Source: Iamia sp963728655 (GTDB taxonomy: Bacteria; Actinomycetota; Acidimicrobiia; Acidimicrobiales; Iamiaceae). From it: a stretch of DNA of 64,000 nt. Under the pieces are notes generated by a model that ran no database searches, was not told the DNA's origin, and saw only the letters and a list, made by a program, of their open reading frames with translations. The stretch is taken from NCBI GenBank assembly GCA_963728655.1, contig CAVSLD010000006.1, positions 1,240,001 through 1,304,000 of the forward strand, given 5' to 3'. Positions 25,225 to 31,958 of the stretch are shown here, piece after piece; the stretch's first letter is position 1, and each line of letters opens with the position of its first letter. Position numbers and translations under genes: made by a program.

Positions 25225-25529
25225 GCCCTCTCCTGGACGACGAAGGTCCACCCGTCGTCCTCGACGACCTCCTGGTGGGGCACCGGCCAGGCCGCCTCGA
25301 CCCGCAGGCGCTCGGCCAGGACCACGGCCTGGCGCCGTCGATCCCGGGTCGCGGGGTCGTGCTCCCACTTCAGCACCCACGAGCGGCCGGCCGCGTCGCG
25401 CACCTCGGTCGCGCCGGTCTCGCCGCCGGCCAGGCGACCCACCACCGTGTGCGGCCGCCCAGCGGCGCGGGAGAACTGCGCCGTCGCCGCGGCGGCGTCG
25501 AGGTCGACCACCTCCCCGTCGTCGCCCAT
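25225..25529 (-). pseudogene. N-terminal fragment of a phosphotransferase-like protein
   Basis: About 100 residues look like a kinase-type N-lobe: HTVVGRLAGGETGATEVRD (Gly-rich loop region), WVLKWEHDP (Lys candidate), RRQAVVLAERL and WTFVVQE (hinge). The frame then runs into low-complexity sequence and into the start of the next gene, with no catalytic lobe. This looks like the remnant of an aminoglycoside-phosphotransferase-like gene cut by deletion. A short functional protein is less likely. Confidence 0.5.
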
Positions 25530-25571
25530 CCCCCCAGCGTGGACGTCCCCTCGCCCTCGGGTCCACCGGGT

Positions 25572-27008
25572 TCACGGTGGGGGCTCGAAGCGCCAGTGGC
25601 CGGGGCCGCCGGTGAGGGTCCAGCCGCAGTGGGTCTTGAGGAAGTGGTGGTAGCGACAGAGCCGGCAGAGGTTGGCCAGCGCCGTGGGTCCGCCCTTGGC
25701 GAAGTCGGTCCCCCAGTGGTCGCGCTCGAGGTGGTGGGTGGCGTGGCAGCCGGGGACGACGCACTCGGTGTCGCGGGCGTCGAGCGCAGCCCGGAGGGCG
25801 GCCGGCACGTAGCGGCGGTCGCTGCTGATGACGGTGACGTCGGTGCCGGTGAGCACGACCCGGAGCAGGCAGTCGGTGGCGAGGAAGCGGGCGAAGGTGA
25901 CGGGCACGGGACCGAGGCCGGGGACCTCGCACACCTCGCCATCGGTGGCGAAGCCCCGGACGAGGGCCTCGTAGGAGGCGTGCACGACCAGCTGGGCCGG
26001 TGCCCTGCGGTTGCCGGCGCCCCGGGGCTTCTCCCGGTACCGGTGATCGGCGTCGGGGGTGGGAGTGCGGTGGTCGTGACCGGCGACTCGGGTGTCGTCT
26101 CCCGATGCCTCGCCTGGCTCGGTCTCGGGTGCACCCGGAGCATCGGCCTGGCCCCCGTCGGCGACATCGCGGTCGGGGCTCTCGTCTCCCGGGTCGCCCT
26201 CGCCCCCGTCCCGGTCCTCGCCGTGGTCGGTGGGGGTGGTGGGGTCGGGGATGTGGAGGTCGGTGAGGGTGTCGCGGGCGAGGAGGTCGAGGGCGTCGGC
26301 CATGAGGGCTTCGGGGGTCTCGCGGCGGCCGGACTGGCGGGCGAGGCGGAACGCCTCGCTGCGGTAGGGCTCGAGGGCGGCGAGGAACCGGGCCTGGTAG
26401 GCGGGTGGGACGTTCCAGGTGCCGCGGCCCTCGCCGTCGAGCTCGAGCCAGGTGCGCAGGCCCCGGCGGGCGTGCATGCGCTGGGCGGCCTTCCCGTCGC
26501 GCTCGTCGGCGCGCTGGCGGGCGCGGCGCGCCTTGTCACGGGTCTCGCTCAGGTCGCCGGTGCGGGCGGTGCCGAGCAGGTCGTCCTCGGTGGTGGGGTC
26601 GGCGGTGGCGCCCTCGGCCACGGCGCGGGCGGCGTCGGTGGAGAGCTCTCCGGCGGCCACGGCAGCGCGGGCGGTGGGGAGGGCGGCGAGCTGGGACGAG
26701 GCGCGCAGGTCGGCCTTGGCCTGGGCGGTGGTGGTGCCGTTGGTGCGGGCGGCCCACTCCTCCGGGGAGCGGTGGCCCTGGGCCTTCCAGGTGCCGAGGT
26801 CGGCGGCGGCCCTGGTCAGCACCAGGCGGGCGCCGCCGGCCCGGCGCTCGATGCGGCCCAGCGTCCGCACCACCCGGGCCAGGTCGTGGCCCGCGATGCG
26901 CTCGGGGACCAGCTCGCCGGCCAGGTCGGCCAACGCACCCTCCACGGCGTCGAGGCGGGCGGCCACCGACACCGCAGCACCCACGACAGGGTCGGACACG
27001 TCGGTCAC
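25572..27008 (-). CDS. DUF222 and HNH endonuclease domain protein
   Basis: The 478-residue protein has an N-terminal helical DUF222 domain (about 1-270), a low-complexity acidic linker (about 270-340) and a C-terminal HNH domain with CVVPGCHATHHLERDH, then NLCRLCRYHHFLKTH. This architecture is that of the actinobacterial 13E12-type repeat proteins, found in several copies per genome. The GTG at 27008 is chosen because GGAGGAGG precedes it at good spacing. The natural target and role are not known. Confidence 0.88.
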   Translation of the reverse strand: MTDVSDPVVGAAVSVAARLDAVEGALADLAGELVPERIAGHDLARVVRTLGRIERRAGGARLVLTRAAADLGTWKAQGHRSPEEWAARTNGTTTAQAKADLRASSQLAALPTARAAVAAGELSTDAARAVAEGATADPTTEDDLLGTARTGDLSETRDKARRARQRADERDGKAAQRMHARRGLRTWLELDGEGRGTWNVPPAYQARFLAALEPYRSEAFRLARQSGRRETPEALMADALDLLARDTLTDLHIPDPTTPTDHGEDRDGGEGDPGDESPDRDVADGGQADAPGAPETEPGEASGDDTRVAGHDHRTPTPDADHRYREKPRGAGNRRAPAQLVVHASYEALVRGFATDGEVCEVPGLGPVPVTFARFLATDCLLRVVLTGTDVTVISSDRRYVPAALRAALDARDTECVVPGCHATHHLERDHWGTDFAKGGPTALANLCRLCRYHHFLKTHCGWTLTGGPGHWRFEPPP

Positions 27009-27113
27009 GGCAACCACCTCCTCCGAGGGACCAGATCGGCACCGCGCACCAGGCGGCACCGAGGGGGACGAACGGAAGGACCGGGACCCTGGTCCTCGAA
27101 GGGGAACCGCCAC

Positions 27114-27119
27114 ACCCTA
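27114..27119 (-). promoter_or_regulatory. Probable -10 box of the HNH gene (TAGGGT)
   Basis: TAGGGT lies about 105 bases before the GTG, giving a leader of about 100 bases with a strong ribosome site. Confidence 0.35.
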
Positions 27120-27210
27120 CCCCGAACACACGTACCCCGAAACCCCCACAGCAGGATCTCTCGAGACGATGTGCGTCGAGCTCACGGCGCGCGACCGCGA
27201 GGATGGCGAC

Positions 27211-27921
27211 GTGCGGTCCGTGCTCATCACCGGGTCCGAGGGACGGATCGGCCGACGCCTCGTCACCCGGTTCGCCGACGAGGGGGTCGAGGTCCGTGGG
27301 CTGGACCTGCGCTCGGGCCTCGACCTGCGCCACCTCCCGACGGTCGAGCAGACCGTCGAGGGCGTCGACGTGGTCGTCCACGCCGGCGCCCTCGCCCACG
27401 ACACCGCAGGCACGCCGGACGAGATCATCGCCACCAACCTCCTCGGCACCTGGCACGTGCTGCTCGCCGCCGAGCGGGCCGCGGTCGGCCGGGTCGTGCA
27501 CCTGTCGTCGGCGCAGGTGTTCGGCTTCGCCGAGGGCGAGGGCGTGCCTGAGTCGCTCCCGGTCCGAGACTCGCACCCTCTCCGGGCCGCCCGGCCCTAC
27601 GGGTTGTCCAAGCGCCTGGCCGAGGAGATGTGCGCGGCGTGGACCTCCCGCACCGGGATCCCCACCGTGGCCCTCCGGCCGGTGTTGGTCCTCGACGACG
27701 AGGACCTGATCAGCACCCGAGAGCCCGACGTCGAGCTCGGCGCCTTCGTCCACCTCGACGACCTCGCAGCCGCGGTGGTCGGGGCCGCCACGGTGGCCCT
27801 CACCGGGCACCACCGGCTCACGATCTGCAGCGTCGGGCCCTTCGACACTGCGCCCGCCCGGCAGCTCCTCGGGTGGTCCCCTCGTCACCGCCGGCCGAGC
27901 GACCGGACAGCGAGCCGCTAG
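27211..27921 (+). CDS. NAD-dependent epimerase/dehydratase (short-chain, extended type)
   Basis: Rossmann oxidoreductase. ITGSEGRIGRRL is the NAD-binding Gly motif, LSSAQVFG holds the catalytic Ser region and YGLSK the Tyr and Lys. At 236 residues it is shorter than most family members, with little substrate-binding C-terminus. The GTG at 27211 has GAGGA seven bases upstream; an in-frame ATG at 27169 adds 14 residues. Its TAG stop overlaps the TetR stop on the other strand. The substrate, probably a nucleotide sugar, is unknown. Confidence 0.82.
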   Translation: MRSVLITGSEGRIGRRLVTRFADEGVEVRGLDLRSGLDLRHLPTVEQTVEGVDVVVHAGALAHDTAGTPDEIIATNLLGTWHVLLAAERAAVGRVVHLSSAQVFGFAEGEGVPESLPVRDSHPLRAARPYGLSKRLAEEMCAAWTSRTGIPTVALRPVLVLDDEDLISTREPDVELGAFVHLDDLAAAVVGAATVALTGHHRLTICSVGPFDTAPARQLLGWSPRHRRPSDRTASR

Positions 27922-28541
27922 CGCTCGGTCTCGGGGAGGAGGGCGGTGCGGAAGAGGAGCAGCACGTCCTGGAGGCGGGCCTCGAGGGCCTCGGGGGCGA
28001 AGGGGTCGCGCCCGAGCAGGCCCTCGAGGAAGGGGCCGTCGCTGAAGTAGGTGAGCAGGGCGCCGTAGCCCGAGAGGATGAGCTGCTCGGGGTCGTGGGT
28101 GCGGAACCGGCCCGCCTCCATCTCCCGGCGGAAGTAGGCGACCGCCCGCTCGAAGTGGGGCCGCAGCACCTTGCCCAGGTCGATGGGGAGGTGACGGCCA
28201 CCCTCCAGGGCCTCCCGCCGGGCCATGACCACGAAGTCGGGGTTCTCCTGGAAGAAGCGGAACCCGGCCGTGATGACGTGGTCGACCTTGCTCCAGCCCT
28301 CGGCCGACGGCTCCTCCACGGCCTCCTCCACCTGGGCCGACCACTGGGCCATGACGCCCAGGAAGACCTCGGCGTAGATGGCCTCCTTGGACGGGAAGTG
28401 GTGGAGGATGCTGGGCCGGCGGATGCCCACGCCGGCGGCGATGTCGTTCAGCGAGGTCCCGTCGAAGCCCCTCTCGGCGAAGCACCGCCGGGCCTCGACG
28501 AGGATCGCGTCGCGGGTCGACCCCGCCGCATCAGTGGCCAC
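27918..28541 (-). CDS. TetR family transcriptional regulator
   Basis: The N-terminal helix-turn-helix (about residues 10-55) reads ILVEARRCFAERGFDGTSL, then IAAGVGIRRPSILHHFPSKEAIY, the standard TetR pattern. The C-terminal ligand domain is 150 residues. The gene is divergent from nagA across 256 bases and converges on the epimerase, so either neighbour or itself could be its target. The GTG follows TACCCT by six bases. Confidence 0.9.
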   Translation of the reverse strand: MATDAAGSTRDAILVEARRCFAERGFDGTSLNDIAAGVGIRRPSILHHFPSKEAIYAEVFLGVMAQWSAQVEEAVEEPSAEGWSKVDHVITAGFRFFQENPDFVVMARREALEGGRHLPIDLGKVLRPHFERAVAYFRREMEAGRFRTHDPEQLILSGYGALLTYFSDGPFLEGLLGRDPFAPEALEARLQDVLLLFRTALLPETER

Positions 28542-28547
28542 CGGCGC

Positions 28548-28553
28548 AGGGTA
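28548..28553 (-). promoter_or_regulatory. Leaderless -10 box of the TetR gene (TACCCT)
   Basis: TACCCT ends six bases before the GTG start. Confidence 0.45.
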
Positions 28554-28784
28554 CCGGGCCGACGCCGAGCGGCCGGGTGACATCGACCGGGCCCGGCGGC
28601 AGCAGGGGTCGCGAGGTCCCGCCGGGTCGAGCCACCGACCGAGGGCGCGCGACGGGGGCGTGGGCTGCGCCCCCGACCAGGCCGAGCCACCGGCCGAGGG
28701 CGAGGCCGACCGACATGGGCACGGCGCGTCCAGGCCGTGCGCGCCACGCCCGGACGGCCCGCGGCGTCCGGCCGGCGGCGTCGG

Positions 28785-28790
28785 TACTGT
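28785..28790 (+). promoter_or_regulatory. Leaderless -10 box of nagA (TACTGT)
   Basis: TACTGT ends seven bases before the nagA GTG. The 256-base gap to the divergent TetR gene also holds two near-identical copies of GAGCCACCG[A/G]CCGAGGGCG (near 28628 and 28683), possible operators. Confidence 0.5.
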
Positions 28791-28797
28791 CGCCGGG

Positions 28798-29892
28798 GTG
28801 ACGGTGCTGGCGGCCTCCCGGGTGGTGACGCCGACGGGCGTCCTCGCCCCCGGCCTGGTCGAGACCGAGGGCGGGCGCATCACGTCGGTGGTCCCGACCA
28901 CCGGTCCGGTGCCGGACCGGGTGCTGGTGCCGGGCTTCGTCGACCTCCAGGTGAACGGGGTCGACGATGTCGACGTGGGCGAGGCCGACGAGGCCGGCTG
29001 GGACCGCATCGACGGCCTCCTCGCGGCCCAGGGCACGACCTCCTGGCTGCCGACCCTGGTCACCCGCCCCTGGGACGAGTACGCCCCCCGCCTGGAGGCC
29101 GCGGCCCGGGCCCAGGCCCGCACCGGGGCCCGGCCCGCGATCCTCGGCGTGCACATGGAGGGCCCCTTCCTCGGGGGGCGCCTGGGCGCCCACCGGCCGT
29201 CGGCGGTCGTCGCGCCCGAGGTCGACCGGGTCGAGGCCCTCCCCCCGGTGGTCCGCCTGGTCACCCTGGGGGCGGAGGTCCCCGGCGCGGTCGCCGCCGT
29301 CAAGACCCTGTGCGGGCGGCGGGTCCTCTGCGCCGTGGGCCACAGCGACGCGACCCACGAGCAGGCGACCGCAGCGATCGACGCCGGCGCCCGCCTCGTC
29401 ACCCACGGGTACAACGCCATGTCGCCGCTCCACCACCGCGACCCGGGCGTGGTGGGCGCCTTCCTCACCGACGACCGGGTGACCGTGTCGCTCATCGCCG
29501 ACGGGGTCCACGTCCACCCCACCGCCCTCGACGTCGCCTTCCGCTGCAAGCCCGATGGACGCATCGTGCTGGTCACCGACGCCGTCGCCTGGCGGGGCCC
29601 GGGCGCCGAGCGCCTCGGCGTGGTCCACGACGGCGACGCACCGAGGCTGGGCGACGGGACCCTCGCCGGCAGCAGCCTCACCATGGACGCGGCGGTGGGC
29701 TTCGTCGTCGACCGGGTCGGGATCTCGCTGGAGCGGGCGGTGAGGGCCGGGTCGACGACGCCGGCCACCCTGCTCGGGCTCCACGACCGAGGAGCGCTGA
29801 CCGTCGGGCGCCGGGCCGACGTGGCCGCCCTCGACCCGCACACCCTGCGCTGCACCGAGACGTGGATCGGCGGCGTGCAGGTCCACGGCTGA
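28798..29892 (+). CDS. nagA: N-acetylglucosamine-6-phosphate deacetylase
   Basis: Amidohydrolase that removes acetate from GlcNAc-6-phosphate in cell-wall sugar recycling. Metal and catalytic motifs are HMEGPFL (metal Glu), GHSDATHEQ (His), HGYNAMSPLHHRDPG (His) and VTDAV (catalytic Asp). The N-terminal VLVPGFVDLQVNG contains DLQVNG, where many amidohydrolases have an HxH; NagA commonly lacks it. The length of 364 residues is normal. No nagB or PTS gene is adjacent. Confidence 0.92.
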   Translation: MTVLAASRVVTPTGVLAPGLVETEGGRITSVVPTTGPVPDRVLVPGFVDLQVNGVDDVDVGEADEAGWDRIDGLLAAQGTTSWLPTLVTRPWDEYAPRLEAAARAQARTGARPAILGVHMEGPFLGGRLGAHRPSAVVAPEVDRVEALPPVVRLVTLGAEVPGAVAAVKTLCGRRVLCAVGHSDATHEQATAAIDAGARLVTHGYNAMSPLHHRDPGVVGAFLTDDRVTVSLIADGVHVHPTALDVAFRCKPDGRIVLVTDAVAWRGPGAERLGVVHDGDAPRLGDGTLAGSSLTMDAAVGFVVDRVGISLERAVRAGSTTPATLLGLHDRGALTVGRRADVAALDPHTLRCTETWIGGVQVHG

Positions 29893-29937
29893 GCAGCGAG
29901 GCCTGCCCACCCGGGTCGGGTCCGGCCCGGAGGGCCC

Positions 29938-29943
29938 TACGGT
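29938..29943 (+). promoter_or_regulatory. Leaderless -10 box (TACGGT) of the 29951 gene
   Basis: TACGGT ends seven bases before the ATG at 29951. Confidence 0.45.
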
Positions 29944-29950
29944 GGCCCCC

Positions 29951-30337
29951 ATGGACATCGTCGCCGCCGTCTTCATCGAGGAGATGGAGATGCGCTCGGT
30001 CCCCGGGCCCTCGACGCGCATCGACATCACCGGGGTGCACTTCTCCCTCGCCGCCCCCTCGCCCGTCCCCGTCACCCTCGAGCCGCACCTGCTGGTGCTG
30101 GTCCGCTGCCGGGAGGACGAGAGCGGCCAGGGCGCGCTCGAGGTCGTCTACCAGCGCGACGGCGAGCAGGTCGCCCGCAACGTGCAGCCCCTCCAGGTCG
30201 AGCCGGGCAAGTTCAACTACCGCCTGGTCCGGGCCCAGCTGGAGTTCACCGAGCTGGGCACGGTCGAGGCCCACTGCCGGCTCGACCAGGGGCCCACCAC
30301 CGTCGTGCCCTTCACCCTCCTGCCCCCTGCGGGCTGA
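29951..30337 (+). CDS. Beta-rich protein upstream of FIST protein, unknown function
   Basis: A 128-residue soluble protein, rich in beta strands (DIVAAVFIEEMEMRSV, VTLEPHLLVLVRCRED, VEAHCRLDQGPTTVVPFTLLP), without membrane or signal sequence. The alternation resembles small immunoglobulin-like or DUF6941-type proteins, but I cannot assign a family with certainty. It ends six bases before the FIST gene and is probably co-transcribed with it. Confidence 0.6.
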   Translation: MDIVAAVFIEEMEMRSVPGPSTRIDITGVHFSLAAPSPVPVTLEPHLLVLVRCREDESGQGALEVVYQRDGEQVARNVQPLQVEPGKFNYRLVRAQLEFTELGTVEAHCRLDQGPTTVVPFTLLPPAG

Positions 30338-30343
30338 CCCTCG

Positions 30344-31507
30344 GTGCCCTTCGCCGCCGCCCTGTCGGAGCACCCGTCGCCACCCGAGGCCGTGGGCGAG
30401 GTGGTCGGCGCGGTCCTCGACCGCCTCGGCCCGTCCCCCGACCTGGCCGTGCTGTTCCTCTCCCCGGCCCTGGCCGGGGCGGCCGAGGACGTCGTGGCCA
30501 CCATCAGGGCGACCCTGGCCCCCGGGGCGCTCGTCGGCACGACGGCGACCACCGTCATCGGCGGGCCCCGGGAGGTCGAGGCCGGCCCGGCCATCGCCCT
30601 GTGGGCGGCGAACGTGGGCCCGACCCGCACCGTCCGCCTGGAGGGCGACCTGGTCGAGGGGGGCATGCGCGTGCGCGGCGTCCCCGCCGCCGAGGCCCGG
30701 GGCGGGCCCCGCACCCTGCTCCTGCTCTCGGACCCGTACTCCATCCCCCTGGAGGGGCTCCTGTCGGGGCTGGCCGACGACCTGCCCGACCTGACCGTGG
30801 TCGGCGGGGTGGCGTCGGGCGCGCGGGGCCCCGGCGGGAACCGGATGGTGGTCGACGGCGAGGTGCACCACGACGGCGCGGTGGGCCTGCTCCTCCCGCC
30901 GGGCGTGACGGCCACGCCGCTCGTGAGCCAGGGCTGTCGGCCGGTGGGCGAGCCCATGATCGTCACCGGCGTCGACGGCCCCGTGCTGCTCGAGCTGGCC
31001 GGGCGGCCCGCGCTCGATCGCCTGGTCGAGGTGGGACGGGCCCTGCCCGACGACGACCGGACCCTCTTCGGCACCGGCGCCCAGGTCGGCATCGTGGTCG
31101 ACGAGGGCCAGCCCACCTTCGCCACGGGTGACTTCCTGATCCGGGGCGTGGTCGGCGTCGACCCCGACCGCCGGGGCGTCGCCATCGGCGAGCACGTCGA
31201 GGTGGGCACCACCGTCCAGTTCCACGTCCGCGACGCCCAGAGCGCCGACGACGAGCTGGCGCGGCTGCTGGCCGAGGCCGGGCGGGACGTCCCCGAGGGC
31301 CACGACCAGGGCGCCCTGGTGTTCACCTGCAACGGACGGGGCTTCGGCTTCTTCGGCACGCCCGACCACGACGCCGAGGCGGTGAGCGAGCGGGTGGGTC
31401 CCGCCGTCGCGGGCATGGCGTGCGCCGGCGAGATCGGGCCCATCGGCGGCCGCAGCCACATGCACGGGTTCTCCGCCTCGATCCTGCTGCTGCACGACCA
31501 GCCGTAG
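30344..31507 (+). CDS. FIST-domain small-ligand sensor protein
   Basis: FIST (F-box and intracellular signal transduction) N and C domains make up nearly the whole 387 residues. Markers are DLAVLFLSPALAGAAEDV, LVGTTATTVIGG, LTVVGGVASGARG, GIVVDEGQPTF and the C-terminal GALVFTCNGRG followed by GMACAGEIGPIGG. FIST domains are proposed to bind small ligands such as amino acids; here the protein stands alone without a signalling partner. The GTG start lies six bases after the preceding gene. Confidence 0.85.
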   Translation: MPFAAALSEHPSPPEAVGEVVGAVLDRLGPSPDLAVLFLSPALAGAAEDVVATIRATLAPGALVGTTATTVIGGPREVEAGPAIALWAANVGPTRTVRLEGDLVEGGMRVRGVPAAEARGGPRTLLLLSDPYSIPLEGLLSGLADDLPDLTVVGGVASGARGPGGNRMVVDGEVHHDGAVGLLLPPGVTATPLVSQGCRPVGEPMIVTGVDGPVLLELAGRPALDRLVEVGRALPDDDRTLFGTGAQVGIVVDEGQPTFATGDFLIRGVVGVDPDRRGVAIGEHVEVGTTVQFHVRDAQSADDELARLLAEAGRDVPEGHDQGALVFTCNGRGFGFFGTPDHDAEAVSERVGPAVAGMACAGEIGPIGGRSHMHGFSASILLLHDQP

Positions 31508-31613
31508 CGCCCGGGGCCGGGCGACCGGCAGGCGGCCGCCTGGATGACCCCCCAGGGGCCGGTAGGGGGTTCCCCGGGTCCCCGACGCCTCTCCGACGGC
31601 GCACGGTGGCCCC

Positions 31614-31958
31614 ATGCCCCGGACCGTGTCCCTGCCCGCCCCGTCGGCCGCCCGGTGCCCCGTCTGCGACGGGCACCTCGCCAGCCCCCGTTGCGCCCAC
31701 TGCGGCGCCGACCTCGGCGGCCCGCCCGGGGCCCGCCTCTGGCAGGTCGACCACCAGCTCCACCGCCTGGCCGGCGAGCGCGACGACCTGGTCGACCGGG
31801 TGCTCGCCGCCCGCTGCGTGGACCCCGCCGCGGTCGCCTCGGGGGCCCGGCGCGCCGGTGCCCCGACGCCGCTCTGGGGCCCCCTCACCCCCGGCGGGCC
31901 GGGCGGGCTGCACCGGCCGCGGCGCCGGCCAGCACTGGCGCCCGTCCCGTCCCCGTGA
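31614..31958 (+). CDS. Zn-ribbon protein coupled to large membrane protein
   Basis: A 114-residue protein. The ribbon CPVCDGHL and CAHCGADL (about residues 18-38) is followed by a helix (VDHQLHRLAGERDDLVDRV) and a Pro/Gly-rich tail. In related actinobacterial proteins I expect the ribbon and helix to be the N-terminus of the large membrane protein that follows. Here its stop overlaps a GTG of the next frame (GTGA, 31955-31958), so it is either a naturally split gene or one protein broken by a frameshift between about 31870 and 31955. Confidence 0.6.
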   Translation: MPRTVSLPAPSAARCPVCDGHLASPRCAHCGADLGGPPGARLWQVDHQLHRLAGERDDLVDRVLAARCVDPAAVASGARRAGAPTPLWGPLTPGGPGGLHRPRRRPALAPVPSP

